Origin: Nocardia gamkensis NBRC 108242
GTDB lineage: Bacteria > Actinomycetota > Actinomycetes > Mycobacteriales > Mycobacteriaceae
Direction: 5' to 3'
Assembly (NCBI RefSeq): GCF_001612985.1
Contig: NZ_BDBM01000016.1
Location: 95,067 to 159,066, forward strand
DNA: 64,000 bases
Both the position numbers and the translations under genes were made by a program. The notes below the pieces were generated by a model. It searched no databases and was not told where the DNA came from. It saw only the letters and a program-made list of their open reading frames with translations. Position 1 is the stretch's first letter, and every line of letters begins with the position of its first letter. This document shows, piece by piece, positions 10,943 to 20,175 of the stretch.

Positions 10943-11308
10943 GTGGCACAGGCAGTGTGCGGAGTAATCGGTGTTTTCTTCCTCGGCATGGGCGTGTACG
11001 CACTCGCCGCGCCCGCCGCGCTGATCCGGCCGTTCGGCGTCCGGCTCACCGAGGCGAGCGCCCGATACGAAGTGCGCGCCGTCTACGGCGGCTTCGGCCT
11101 CGCGATGGCGGCCGTGCTCGCGGTGGCAGCGGCGGGCCTGGGCACGCTGCGCGGCGGGATCATGGTCGCCGTCGGCGCGGCGCTGGCGGGCATGGCCGTC
11201 GGCCGGGTGGCGTCCGCCGTGCTCGATGAGCGGACGGCCTTCTACCCGACCTGGTTCTACGGCGTGGTGGAGACGGCAGGCGCTGTCGCGCTCTTCGCGG
11301 CCGCCTAG
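10943..11308 (+). CDS. DUF4345 small membrane protein
   Basis: A 121-residue protein with four hydrophobic segments, resembling DUF4345 (AGDR-like) membrane proteins. RYEVRAVYGGFGLAMA and a C-terminal FYPTWFYGVVETAGAV fit the family. The GTG start at 10943 has an excellent GGAGG at 10933-10937. Function unknown. It converges with the permease gene with only 13 bases between stops. Confidence 0.8.
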   Translation: MAQAVCGVIGVFFLGMGVYALAAPAALIRPFGVRLTEASARYEVRAVYGGFGLAMAAVLAVAAAGLGTLRGGIMVAVGAALAGMAVGRVASAVLDERTAFYPTWFYGVVETAGAVALFAAA

Positions 11309-11321
11309 CGATGGCCGCCCG

Positions 11322-12761
11322 TCAGCTGGTGTGCACGGGGTCGGTCGCGGCGCTGGAGTTACCGATCTTGCGCAGCGCGAGGTACCCGGCCGACACCAGC
11401 GCCGCCCACACCACGCCGACGACGATCGCGGTGCGCCCGCTGTCGGTGAACAGCAGCAGCACGACCACCAGTCCGAGGAACGCCAGCGCCAGCACGGTGG
11501 TGTAGGGCGCGGCGGGCAGCCGGTAGTCGCTCGCGGGCAGCTCACCGCGGGCCACCTTGGCCCGGTAGAGCAGGTGACAGACCAGGATGACGCCCCAGAC
11601 GAAGATGATGCCGATGGTCGACACCGAGGTGATGTAGGCGAACGCCTTGTCCGGGGAGATGATGTTGACCACCACGCCGATCACCATCGCCGCCGCGGAC
11701 GCGATGATCCCGGCGTAGGGCACCGCGTTCGCGCTCAGCTTGCTCAGCCCGGCGGGCGCCTCGCCGCGCAGCGACAGGGTGCGCAGCATCCGGCCGGTCG
11801 AGTAGATCCCCGAGTTGCACGACGACAATGCCGCGGTGAGCAGCACGAAGTTGACGATGCCCGCCGCGCCGGGGATGCCGATCTGCTCGAAGACCTCCAC
11901 GAACGGGCTCTTGCCCGCGTGGAAGGTGCGCCAGCTGGACACCGCCATGATCACCACGAGCGCGCCGACGTAGAACAGGCCGATCCGGAAGGGAAGCGTG
12001 TTGATCGCCTTGCGCAGCGTCTTGCGGGGCTCGCGCGCCTCCCCCGCGGTGACGCCGACCAACTCCACACCGACGTAGGCGAACAGCACGATCTGCAACA
12101 CCAGCAGCGACTGGCCGAGACCGTTGGGGAACACGCCCCCGTCGGCCCACAGATTGGTGACGGTGGGGTCGGGCGCGTGACCGAAACCGAACAGCAGCAC
12201 GCCGATGCCGAGCAGGATCATGCCGACGATCGCGGTCACCTTGATGGTGGAGAACCAGAACTCGCCCTCGCCGAACAGCCGCACCGAGATCAAGTTGGCG
12301 CAGAACATCACCGCGAGCACGACCAGTGCGGTGACCCACGGCGCGATGTCGAACCAGTACTCCACGTACTTGCCGGCCACGGTGATCTCGGCCATGCAGG
12401 TGGCCACCCACACCGCCCAGTACGACCAGCCGGTCACGAAACCGGCGAAGCGGCCGAGGAATTCGTGCGCGTACTCGGCGAAACTGCCCGAGATCGGCCG
12501 GTAGGTCAGCAATTCGCCGAGCGCCCGCATGATCACGAAGATCGCCAGGCCCGCCGCCAGATAGGCGAGGATGAGACCGGGGCCTGCCTGCTCGATCGCA
12601 CCGCCCGCGCCGTAGAACAGGCCCGTGCCGATCGCGCCGCCGATGGCGATCATCTGAATGGTGCGCGGGCTCAGGCCCCGCGCGTAGCCTTCCGAGTCCC
12701 CGCCGTCCGCCGGATCCAAAGGTCCCGCGTCCTGAAGGTGACGGTCGGAGGAGGCTGTCAT
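11322..12761 (-). CDS. Amino acid permease (APC superfamily, AAT type)
   Basis: A 479-residue transporter with 12 predicted helices. GLSPRTIQMIAIGGAIGTGLF at the first helix (split here, longer run in the protein) and SFAEYAHEFLGRFAGFVTGW are typical of the GabP/AnsP/CycA group of proton-coupled amino acid importers. Which amino acid is moved cannot be told. The ATG at 12761 is preceded by GAGGGAAGGA; longer frames upstream lack such a site. Confidence 0.85.
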   Translation of the reverse strand: MTASSDRHLQDAGPLDPADGGDSEGYARGLSPRTIQMIAIGGAIGTGLFYGAGGAIEQAGPGLILAYLAAGLAIFVIMRALGELLTYRPISGSFAEYAHEFLGRFAGFVTGWSYWAVWVATCMAEITVAGKYVEYWFDIAPWVTALVVLAVMFCANLISVRLFGEGEFWFSTIKVTAIVGMILLGIGVLLFGFGHAPDPTVTNLWADGGVFPNGLGQSLLVLQIVLFAYVGVELVGVTAGEAREPRKTLRKAINTLPFRIGLFYVGALVVIMAVSSWRTFHAGKSPFVEVFEQIGIPGAAGIVNFVLLTAALSSCNSGIYSTGRMLRTLSLRGEAPAGLSKLSANAVPYAGIIASAAAMVIGVVVNIISPDKAFAYITSVSTIGIIFVWGVILVCHLLYRAKVARGELPASDYRLPAAPYTTVLALAFLGLVVVLLLFTDSGRTAIVVGVVWAALVSAGYLALRKIGNSSAATDPVHTS

Positions 12762-12973
12762 ACTGCGGTCCTTCCCTCGCTGGGCAGCGGCGCCGGTCGC
12801 CTGCCGGTACGCCGGAACACGATGTCGGATCATCGCACGGTCCGGCCCAGGGGGTCACGCTACCGCCCGGCCGGCGCGCGCGTCGTCTCCGGGCCGACCG
12901 CCGCGGCCGTGCGGACCTACCGGAGCGGCGTCGGGCGTGCCATCATCGGATCCCCTACCGATGGGCTTTCGTC

Positions 12974-14161
12974 ATGACCGAAGTATCGCCCCGGCGCAGG
13001 CGACCCGGCCGTTTCGCGCTGCGCGCCGTCGTCGTCCTGTTCGTGATCGTCGCAGTCCTGGTCGGCGCGGCGTTCGCGACGACGACCGTCCTGCACATCC
13101 CGTCGCCGCCGACACTGCTGCGCCTGCTGACCGACCCGCCGTCGGCGCAGGGCGCGCTGTTCGAGAGCCGGACGGTGGCCGCCTCCCCCGCCCCGCGTCC
13201 CCTCCCGAGAGCACCGCGGCCGCTGCCCGAGCAGGTGCCCTGGAAGGGCTCGCACCTCTCGATGGCCGATTTCCTCGGCACCACGCACACCAATTCGTTC
13301 CTCATCCTGCGCGACGGCGCTGTGACACACGAGTGGTATCGCGACGGCTTCACCGCGACCACCCGCCAGTCCTCGTGGTCGGTGGTGAAGTCCATCGTGT
13401 CGCTGCTGACCGGCCGAGCCGTCGCGGCGGGGAAACTCACCGAGGACGACCGCTTGGTGCGGATCCTGCCCGAGCTGACCACCGGCGGCGAGTACGACAG
13501 CGTCACCATCCGCGACCTGCTGGACATGGCCTCCGGGGTGGACGTATCGGAGAACTACAACAAGTATCTGCCGCTGACGGGCACCGCCCGGATGTACCTC
13601 ACCGAGGATCTGGCCGGATTCGTCCGCGACCACCACGGTCTGCGGTTCGCTCCCGGCAGCGCGGGCGAGTACCGCAGCGTGGACACCCAATTGCTGGGCA
13701 TGGCGCTGGCGCGGGTCGAAGGCCTGCCGCTGGCCGAATTGCTGGAGCGCGACATCTGGGGGCCGATCGGCGCCGAGGACGACGCGCTGTGGAACCTCGA
13801 TCGCTCCGGGGGCCAGGAGAAAGCGTTCTGCTGCCTGAACGCGACCGCCCGCGATTTCGCCAAGATCGGCCGGCTGGTGCTGGACGGCGGGCGGGCAGGC
13901 GACGCGCAGATCGTGCCGCCTGCCTGGATCGACCGCATCCGCACGCCCGCGCCGCACCAGGTGGGCGTTTGGCCCTACAGCGCGCAATGGTGGCACCCGA
14001 CCGGCGGGGACGGCGCCGACCTCACCGCCGTCGGCGTGTACGGCCAGTACGTCTACGTGGACCCGCCCAGCGGCACCGTCATCGTCAAGCTCAGCGACCA
14101 CGGCACCACCCAGGACGAGCAGGAGACCATCGAGGTCTTCCGTACGATCGCACGCGGCTGA
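12974..14161 (+). CDS. Serine hydrolase of the beta-lactamase / NylB-like family
   Basis: A 395-residue protein with one N-terminal membrane anchor (residues 16-37) and an extracellular hydrolase domain. The class C/NylB-type catalytic motifs are S136-V-V-K139 (SxxK) and Y233-R-S235 (YxS). Related enzymes include 6-aminohexanoate-dimer hydrolase, esterases and DD-peptidases, so the substrate could be an ester, an oligoamide or a peptidoglycan fragment. It stands alone between a divergent permease and a luciferase-like gene. Confidence 0.85.
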   Translation: MTEVSPRRRRPGRFALRAVVVLFVIVAVLVGAAFATTTVLHIPSPPTLLRLLTDPPSAQGALFESRTVAASPAPRPLPRAPRPLPEQVPWKGSHLSMADFLGTTHTNSFLILRDGAVTHEWYRDGFTATTRQSSWSVVKSIVSLLTGRAVAAGKLTEDDRLVRILPELTTGGEYDSVTIRDLLDMASGVDVSENYNKYLPLTGTARMYLTEDLAGFVRDHHGLRFAPGSAGEYRSVDTQLLGMALARVEGLPLAELLERDIWGPIGAEDDALWNLDRSGGQEKAFCCLNATARDFAKIGRLVLDGGRAGDAQIVPPAWIDRIRTPAPHQVGVWPYSAQWWHPTGGDGADLTAVGVYGQYVYVDPPSGTVIVKLSDHGTTQDEQETIEVFRTIARG

Positions 14162-14230
14162 GGCGGCCGGGCGAAATACACCGGGGACGGGCGGCGTTGG
14201 CAGTGGAGATCGCCACTGTGGAGGAGACCC

Positions 14231-15223
14231 ATGATCGACGTCCCGCTGTCCGTACTGGATCTGGCGCCGGTGCAGTCCGGCCGCACCGTCCGTGAGGGGC
14301 TGGACGCGACCACCGAATTGGCCAGGCGCACCGAGGCTTTGGGCTATCACCGCTTCTGGGTCGCCGAACACCACAACATGCCAGGCATCGCCAGCTCGGC
14401 GCCGAGCGTGCTGCTGGCCCACCTGGCCGCGGCCACCTCGACCATCCGGGTCGGCTCCGGCGGGGTGATGCTGCCCAATCACGCGCCGCTCGTGGTCGCC
14501 GAGCAGTTCGGCACGCTGCACGCGCTGCATCCCGGCCGGATCGACCTCGGCATCGGACGTGCGCCCGGCACCGACCAGGCGACCGCCCGCGCGCTGCGAC
14601 GGACCGCGGACGGACTGTCGGCGGAATCCTTCCCTCAGGAACTGGCCGCATTGCTGGGCTACTTCCGCGGCGCCGATCCCGGCGGCATCGCCGCGACGCC
14701 GGGTCGCGGCGAGGAACCGGAGATCTGGCTGCTGGGTTCCAGCGGCTACAGCGCCCAGGTCGCCGCGGTGCTCGGGCTTCCGTTCGCCTTCGCGCACCAC
14801 ATCAGCCCCGACAACACCGAGCCCGCGCTCGCGCTCTACCGCGAGCATTTCCGGCCGTCGGAGCAGCTGGAGCGCCCGTATGCGATGGTGGCGGTCGCGG
14901 CGATCTGCGCGGATACCGACGAGCGCGCCGATGCCCTCGCCGGTCCGCGCGACCTGGCTTTCCTGAACCTGGTGCGCGGCACGCCGCAGGCGCTGGCCAC
15001 GCCGGAGGAAGCGGCCGCGTTCCGCCCGTCGGAGCACGAGCGCGCGTTCATCAGGCAGCGCCGGGCCGGGCAGGTGCTCGGCTCGCCGGAGACGGTGCGC
15101 GGCCAGCTCGCGGACCTGCTCGAGCGCACGCGGGCCGACGAGCTGATGATCAACACGCTGGTCTTCGACATCGACGACCGTGCCCGATCGTTCGAACTGC
15201 TCACCGAGAAGGTCGCGGCGTGA
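14231..15223 (+). CDS. Luciferase-like flavin oxidoreductase (MsnO8-type LLM)
   Basis: A 330-residue TIM-barrel protein of the bacterial luciferase-like superfamily. [19 protein letters not shown] and [14 protein letters not shown] are hallmarks of the MsnO8 subgroup, which use FMN or F420. The substrate is unknown. GGAGGAG precedes the ATG. The downstream nitroreductase gene converges with it, 6 bases between stops. Confidence 0.85.
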   Translation: MIDVPLSVLDLAPVQSGRTVREGLDATTELARRTEALGYHRFWVAEHHNMPGIASSAPSVLLAHLAAATSTIRVGSGGVMLPNHAPLVVAEQFGTLHALHPGRIDLGIGRAPGTDQATARALRRTADGLSAESFPQELAALLGYFRGADPGGIAATPGRGEEPEIWLLGSSGYSAQVAAVLGLPFAFAHHISPDNTEPALALYREHFRPSEQLERPYAMVAVAAICADTDERADALAGPRDLAFLNLVRGTPQALATPEEAAAFRPSEHERAFIRQRRAGQVLGSPETVRGQLADLLERTRADELMINTLVFDIDDRARSFELLTEKVAA

Positions 15224-15229
15224 GGCGGG

Positions 15230-16057
15230 TCAGTGCAACCGGAAGCCGTGGTTGGTCAGCGATTCGCGCAGCCGGTGCCTGCCGTTGAGCGCCGCCGCCG
15301 AGGCCAGCCGGGCCAGCACACGCTCGGTCCAGGAATGCGCGAGCTGTTGCTCGGCATAGAATTCCGCGATCCGGGTCTCGTACTCGGCCACGTGCGCCCG
15401 CTGCGCGGCCAGATCGTAGGTTTCCCGGTGCAGAACGGCTTCCTGCGGAAGACGCGGTTTCACCCGCGCGTCCTCGGCGGGGTCGGGGTGGCCGACCACC
15501 AAGCCGAAGACGGCGAAGACCTGCGGCGGCAGGCCCAGCTCGGCGGCGACTTCTTCCGGCTTGTTGCGCAGCGCGCCGATGTAGACGGTGCCGAGTCCGA
15601 GCGATTCCGCCGCCACGACCGCGTTCTGCGCCGCCAGCGCGGCGTCGATGAAGCCGACGTAGCTCGACTCGAGGTAGTCCGCGCCCTCCAGCGGCGCGCT
15701 CCGGTCTTCGGCAAGCTGGCGCAGGCGGGCGAAGTCGGCCGTCCAGACCAGCAGCACCGGCGCCTGCACGATGTGGGCCTGGTCGCCCGCGAGCGCGGCC
15801 AAGCGTGCCTTGCGCTGCGGGTCGCGCACCGCGATGACGCTCCAGACCTGGAGATTCGACGAGGTCGGCGCGGACTGCGCCGCGGAGATCAGCAGTCGCA
15901 GCGTGGCATCGGGCACCGGATCGGACAGGTAGCGGCGCACCGAGCGGTGTTCGTGCAGCACTTGCAGGACCTGATTCCACTGCGCGGGTTCGGCCGGTCG
16001 AGGATCGCGGTAGCGCTGTTGCACGGCGTGGGTCGGTGTCGGCACGGACTGCGTCAT
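15230..16057 (-). CDS. Nitroreductase-family FMN oxidoreductase
   Basis: A 275-residue flavoprotein of the NfsA/FRP type. [14 protein letters not shown] near residue 33 and [16 protein letters not shown] are the FMN-binding motifs; the length fits NADPH-dependent FMN reductases. The start is placed at 16057 because AAAGG at 16067-16071 gives a 9-base spacing; two more ATGs lie directly upstream at 16063 and 16066. It shares its promoter region, including an IdeR-like box, with the siderophore-interacting protein gene. Flavin reductases can release iron from ferric siderophores, so a role in iron use is plausible but inferred. Confidence 0.8.
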   Translation of the reverse strand: MTQSVPTPTHAVQQRYRDPRPAEPAQWNQVLQVLHEHRSVRRYLSDPVPDATLRLLISAAQSAPTSSNLQVWSVIAVRDPQRKARLAALAGDQAHIVQAPVLLVWTADFARLRQLAEDRSAPLEGADYLESSYVGFIDAALAAQNAVVAAESLGLGTVYIGALRNKPEEVAAELGLPPQVFAVFGLVVGHPDPAEDARVKPRLPQEAVLHRETYDLAAQRAHVAEYETRIAEFYAEQQLAHSWTERVLARLASAAALNGRHRLRESLTNHGFRLH

Positions 16058-16127
16058 GGGCATCATCCTTTCGCCCGCGCGGCGCGCCGTCAGCGGTTGG
16101 CCGCACCCTGAGCCGAACACGAGTAGG

Positions 16128-16146
16128 GTAAGTAAGGTAATCCTAA
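16128..16146. promoter_or_regulatory. IdeR/DtxR-like iron box
   Basis: GTAAGTAAGGTAATCCTAA matches the IdeR/DtxR consensus TTAGGTTAGGCTAACCTAA at 13 of 19 positions, including AGG in the left half and all of CCTAA in the right. It lies 20 bases before the start of the siderophore-interacting protein gene and 70 bases before the divergent nitroreductase. In actinobacteria such boxes repress iron-uptake genes when iron is plentiful. Confidence 0.65.
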
Positions 16147-16166
16147 TAACATTATCGGAGGTTCCC

Positions 16167-16922
16167 TTGGCACGTCCCCGCACCACCCTCACGGTGCAAC
16201 GCACGGAATGGCTGACCCCGCACCTGATCCGGGTGCACCTCGGCGGCCCCGGCTTTGCCGCGTTCCGGCCCAGCGAGTTCACCGACTCGTATGTGAAGTT
16301 CATCTTCCCGCAGGACGGGGACGAGGTGGTCCGCACTTACACCGTCCGGTCGGTGGACACCGTCGCCGGGGAGATCGCGGCGGATTTCGTCTACCACGGC
16401 GCGGAGGGCATCGCGGGACCGTGGGCAGCCGCGGTCGAGCCCGGCGAAACCATCGACCTCTACGGCCCCGGCGGCGCGTACTCCCCGCGCCCGGACGCCG
16501 ACTGGCATCTACTGGCCGGTGACGAGGCCGCGCTGCCCGCCATCGCCGCCGCGCTCGAGGCGATGCCCGGCGAAGCGACCGGGCTGGCGTTCGTCGAGGT
16601 CGCCGGTCCGGACGACGAACTGCCGTTGAAGAAGCCGGACGGCATCGAGCTGACCTGGCTGCACCGCGGCGTCCGGCCGCCCGGCGAGGTGCTCGCCGAA
16701 ACCGTCCGCGCGGCACCGTGGGCGCCGGGACAGGTCCAGGTGTTCATCCACGGTGAAGCGCAGGCGGTCATGCAGGATCTGCGCCGCTATGTCCGCAAGG
16801 ACCGCGGTGTTTCGGCCGAGTGGGCGTCGTCGATCTCCGGCTACTGGCGCCGCGGCCGCACCGAGGAGGGCTTCCGGCAGTGGAAGGCCGAACTGCGCGC
16901 GGCCGAGGAGGCCACCGGCTGA
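16167..16922 (+). CDS. Siderophore-interacting protein (ferric-siderophore reductase)
   Basis: A 251-residue protein of the ViuB/SIP family, which use FAD and NAD(P)H to reduce iron in imported siderophores and release it in the cytoplasm. The FAD motif RTYTVR is at 56-61, an NAD-domain start is at HLLAGDEAALPAIAA, and the C-terminal SGYWRRGRTEEGF is a family signature. The start is a TTG at 16167 with GGAGG at 16157-16161. The IdeR-like box just upstream suggests repression by iron. Confidence 0.9.
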   Translation: MARPRTTLTVQRTEWLTPHLIRVHLGGPGFAAFRPSEFTDSYVKFIFPQDGDEVVRTYTVRSVDTVAGEIAADFVYHGAEGIAGPWAAAVEPGETIDLYGPGGAYSPRPDADWHLLAGDEAALPAIAAALEAMPGEATGLAFVEVAGPDDELPLKKPDGIELTWLHRGVRPPGEVLAETVRAAPWAPGQVQVFIHGEAQAVMQDLRRYVRKDRGVSAEWASSISGYWRRGRTEEGFRQWKAELRAAEEATG

Positions 16923-17017
16923 ACCGGCCCCACCCGGTCGGCGCACCGTCGAACACCGAGCGGCACGCGATGTCGCACCCGGAACTCCGCCGGGCGAGGT
17001 GAATCGAATACGGCGCT

Positions 17018-17046
17018 CGGCCCGGTGCGGCACCTGCACCGGGCCG
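17018..17046. terminator. Hairpin between convergent genes
   Basis: An 11-bp perfect inverted repeat, CGGCCCGGTGC at 17018-17028 and GCACCGGGCCG at 17036-17046, with a 7-base loop. It lies between the siderophore-interacting protein gene and the oppositely oriented nucleoside transporter gene and could stop transcription from both sides. The surrounding 275 bases hold no gene I can support. Confidence 0.7.
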
Positions 17047-17197
17047 GGTGACGTCGAGGATCGGCGCCCGGTCCGATACCCGCGACCGCGACGTCACCGC
17101 TTGCGTCCGGGAGCCCGGTCTCGAGCCGGCGCGGACATGTCCTCGAAGACACGGAACCCGCAGATCCGGACGACCGGATCGAAAGGGCGCCGTCGGC

Positions 17198-18409
17198 TCA
17201 ACTCAAGAGCCCGACGATGGTGGCGGACAGGCAGCTGACCAGGGTGGCGCCGTAGAGCAGGCGGAGCCCGTTGCGGGCGATGACGCCGCCCTGTTTCTCG
17301 CTGAGGCTGCGGACCGCGCCGGTGACGATGGCGATGGTGGAGAAGTTCGCGAACGACACCAGGTAGGTGGACACGATCGCGACGGTGCGGTCGGACAGTC
17401 CCCCGTGCTGCCGGTTCAGCTCCTGCATGGCGACCACCTCGTTGGACACCAGCTTGGTGCCCATGAATCGGCCCGCGGCCGCCGCCTCCTCCCACGGGAT
17501 GCCGGTCAGCCAGGCGGCGGGGGCGAAGATGTGCCCCATCAGATCCTGGAACGTGGTGCCGTGGAACAGGGCGGCGAAGATTCCGTTGATCATCGCCAGC
17601 AGAGCGATGAATCCGATCAGCATCGCCGCGACGGTGAAGGCCACCTTGAAACCCACCAAGATGTATTCGGTGAGCATCTCGAAGAACGATTGCGCCTTAC
17701 GGCTGTCGGAGATCTCCTCGCCGAGCAGCCGCGCGTCGTCTTCGGCGGTGACCGCGTAGGGGTTGATCAGCGAGCACACCACGAAAGCGCCCAGCATGTT
17801 CAGCACGATAGCCGCGATCACATACTTCGGGTCGATCAGCTGCATGTAAGCGCCGAGGATGCCCGCCGAGACCGTCGACATCGCCGAGGCCGCCAAGGTG
17901 TACATCCGCTGCGACGGGATGTCGTCGAGCATGGCGCGCAGCGAGATGAACACCTCGGACTGACCGAGGATGGCGGAGGCGACCGCGTTGAACGATTCGA
18001 TCTTGCCGAAGCCGCTCACCCACGCCAGCAGCAGACCGAGGTACTTGATGACGAACGGCAGCACCCGCAGGTGCTGCAAGATGCCGATCAGCGCGGAGAC
18101 GAGCACGATCGGCATCAGGACCGCGAAGAGGAAGGCGGGCCCGCTGCCGCCGACGCCGGGCAGGTCGCCGAACACGAACGCCGTACCCTGTGCGGCGTAG
18201 CCGAGGATATGGGCGAAAGTGTCGCTGACCGCCCGGATTACGGTCCCCCCGATCCCCGTTCTCAGCAACAGGAAACCGAGCGCGACCTGCAGGAGCAACA
18301 GGACCGCGATCCGCGGCAGCCTTCCGGCGGCGGCGCGGCGGTCGGTACTGGGCAACCATGCCAGCAGCAGGAAGCACGCCAGCCCGACGAATCCGATCAG
18401 ATAATGCAC
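17198..18409 (-). CDS. CNT-family nucleoside transporter (NupC-like)
   Basis: A 403-residue membrane protein of the concentrative nucleoside transporter family, importing nucleosides with protons or sodium. Family motifs are AILGQSEVFISLRAML, YTLAASAMSTVSAGILGAY and GTKLVSNEVVAMQELN; the gate/core architecture fits bacterial NupC. The GTG at 18409 is preferred because GAGG lies 5 bases before it; a GTG at 18436 lacks a site. No nucleoside catabolic gene is adjacent. Confidence 0.85.
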   Translation of the reverse strand: MHYLIGFVGLACFLLLAWLPSTDRRAAAGRLPRIAVLLLLQVALGFLLLRTGIGGTVIRAVSDTFAHILGYAAQGTAFVFGDLPGVGGSGPAFLFAVLMPIVLVSALIGILQHLRVLPFVIKYLGLLLAWVSGFGKIESFNAVASAILGQSEVFISLRAMLDDIPSQRMYTLAASAMSTVSAGILGAYMQLIDPKYVIAAIVLNMLGAFVVCSLINPYAVTAEDDARLLGEEISDSRKAQSFFEMLTEYILVGFKVAFTVAAMLIGFIALLAMINGIFAALFHGTTFQDLMGHIFAPAAWLTGIPWEEAAAAGRFMGTKLVSNEVVAMQELNRQHGGLSDRTVAIVSTYLVSFANFSTIAIVTGAVRSLSEKQGGVIARNGLRLLYGATLVSCLSATIVGLLS

Positions 18410-18664
18410 GCGCACCTCGGCCGCCGTGGCGTACACCGGCTTGTGGGACCAACTCTCATGTCGGTCTATGGTGCGGTGTCTCCACGGTTGAGAAGATCAG
18501 CAGCGGCTCGCTCCGGAACTTAGTTCCGCGAAGGAGCAGTGACATCGCCCAGGTGGGAAGGGATGATCGGTGGCAGACCGGTCGCCACAATCTCCGAACC
18601 TGATGACCTTCCCGATCGACCTCCGGGTCGGTGCACCGCTTCTATCGAAGGTGAGGTGGCGAAG

Positions 18665-20119
18665 GTGGCGCACTCGCAGGCCGACGAGAATTCCGTCGAG
18701 GCCGGCGGCTACCGGCAGGAGCTGGAACGGACCCTCGGCTCCTTCCAGGTGTTCGCGATCTCGTTCGCGTTCATCTCGGTGGCGGTCGGCATCTTCGCGA
18801 CCTACGACGACGTGTTGCGCAACGCCGGTCCGGTGGGTATCTGGCTCTGGATCGTCGCGGCGGTGGGGCAGGCGCTGGTGGCATTGGTGGTCGCGCAGTT
18901 CGCGGCACGCATCCCGCTCAGCGGCTCCTCCTACCAGTGGGCGTCGCGACTGGCCGACCCCAAGATCGGCTGGTGGTTCGGGTGGGTGACCTTCTGCTAC
19001 CTGGCGATCGCCGTGGTGGCCGTCGACAACGCGCTGGCCAGCCAGGCCTTCATGCCGCTCGCGGGCATCGCGCCGGACGAGGACACCGCCCGGGTGATCA
19101 CGCTCGTGGTGCTGTTCGTCCAGGCGGTGCTGGCCATCGCCTCGACGCGCCTGGTCAGCATGATCAACACCAGCGCGGTGGGGCTCGAACTCGGGCTCGT
19201 GGTGGTGCTGGCGATCGCGCTCGTCGCCGCGGTGGTGATCACCGGTAGAGGCGCCCCCGGCAACCTCGCCTCCCGCGGTGTCACCGAGAACGCTCCCGGC
19301 TACTTCACCGTCGGCGGCGGGTTGATGCTCGCCATGCTCATGGGCCTCGGCACGCTGGTCGGCTTCGACGCGGCGGCCAACCTCGCCGAAGAGGCCAAGG
19401 ACCCGCATCGCAGCGTCCCGCGCGCGATCGTGGGATCGGTGGTGGCCGCCGGGGTGCTGGGGCTGCTGTTCCTGATCGCGCTCACCGTCGCGATCGACGA
19501 CATCCCCCGCATCAGTGCCAGCGGCTCGCCGGTCGCGGCGATCATGCGCGATCAGCTCGGTCCGGTGATGGAGCGGACGCTGCTGGCGGCGATCACGTTC
19601 GCGTTCTTCGGCGCCGGGATGGTGGTGCTGGCCGCGTGTTCGCGGCTGGTTTTCGCGATGTCGCGCGACGCGCGCTTCCCCGCCCACCGGCTGATGCGCC
19701 GGGTCGACCCTCGCACGCACACGCCGGTCGCGGCGACGATCCTGATCTTTCTCCTGGGTGTGGTCCTGATGATCGCCCTGCCGGGTGACGCGCTGTTGGA
19801 GCTGATCACGGCGTCGACGATCCTGCCCGCCCTCATCTACGCCTCGACGGTCGTTCTCTACCTGGCGGTGCGCCGCCGGTTGGACCGCAGGAAAGGCGCG
19901 TTCGACCTCGGGCGCTTCGAGTTGCCGGTCGCCATCGGCGCGCTGGTGTGGTCGGCCGTCGCGTTGTTCGTCCTGGTGACGCCCTCGGACGCCTTCGTCC
20001 CGGTCGTGATCGTTGCCGGATTGGTCGTTACGGGCGGCGTGTTCTTCCTCGCCTTGCTGGCGTTCGACCGGCAGGCGCTCGAAACCGAACCCGGTGACGT
20101 GAGCGTCTTCGAGCACTGA
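18665..20119 (+). CDS. APC-family amino acid permease
   Basis: A transporter of about 484 residues with 12 predicted helices. QVFAISFAFISVAVGIF in helix 1 and IPLSGSSYQWASRLADPK after helix 2 are typical of actinobacterial APC permeases for amino acids, GABA or choline-like substrates. The start is uncertain: in-frame GTG/ATG codons at 18539, 18563, 18656 and 18665 are all possible. The 18665 GTG has GAGG eight bases upstream and gives a compact N-terminus, while AAGGAG at 18531-18536 is only 2 bases from the 18539 GTG. A strong terminator follows. Confidence 0.8.
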   Translation: MAHSQADENSVEAGGYRQELERTLGSFQVFAISFAFISVAVGIFATYDDVLRNAGPVGIWLWIVAAVGQALVALVVAQFAARIPLSGSSYQWASRLADPKIGWWFGWVTFCYLAIAVVAVDNALASQAFMPLAGIAPDEDTARVITLVVLFVQAVLAIASTRLVSMINTSAVGLELGLVVVLAIALVAAVVITGRGAPGNLASRGVTENAPGYFTVGGGLMLAMLMGLGTLVGFDAAANLAEEAKDPHRSVPRAIVGSVVAAGVLGLLFLIALTVAIDDIPRISASGSPVAAIMRDQLGPVMERTLLAAITFAFFGAGMVVLAACSRLVFAMSRDARFPAHRLMRRVDPRTHTPVAATILIFLLGVVLMIALPGDALLELITASTILPALIYASTVVLYLAVRRRLDRRKGAFDLGRFELPVAIGALVWSAVALFVLVTPSDAFVPVVIVAGLVVTGGVFFLALLAFDRQALETEPGDVSVFEH

Positions 20120-20122
20120 CCG

Positions 20123-20162
20123 GCCGAGCCGCCCGAGCGCAGCTGGCTTCGGGCGGCTCGGC
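20123..20162. terminator. Strong hairpin between convergent genes
   Basis: A perfect 14-bp inverted repeat, GCCGAGCCGCCCGA at 20123-20136 and its complement at 20149-20162, with a 12-base loop. It sits 4 bases after the permease stop and 14 bases before the end of the oppositely transcribed ABC operon, so it can serve both. Confidence 0.85.
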
Positions 20163-20175
20163 GGTGGTCACCGGC

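Noticed and set aside
12917..15037. A 700-codon open frame antisense to the serine hydrolase and LLM genes
   Set aside because: Its composition (Arg, Gly, Val-Gln rich) is that of the complement of GC-rich genes; it has no ribosome binding site and the opposite strand has two clear families. Several similar long antisense frames (for example 34405-36513 and 26638-28827) were dropped for the same reason.
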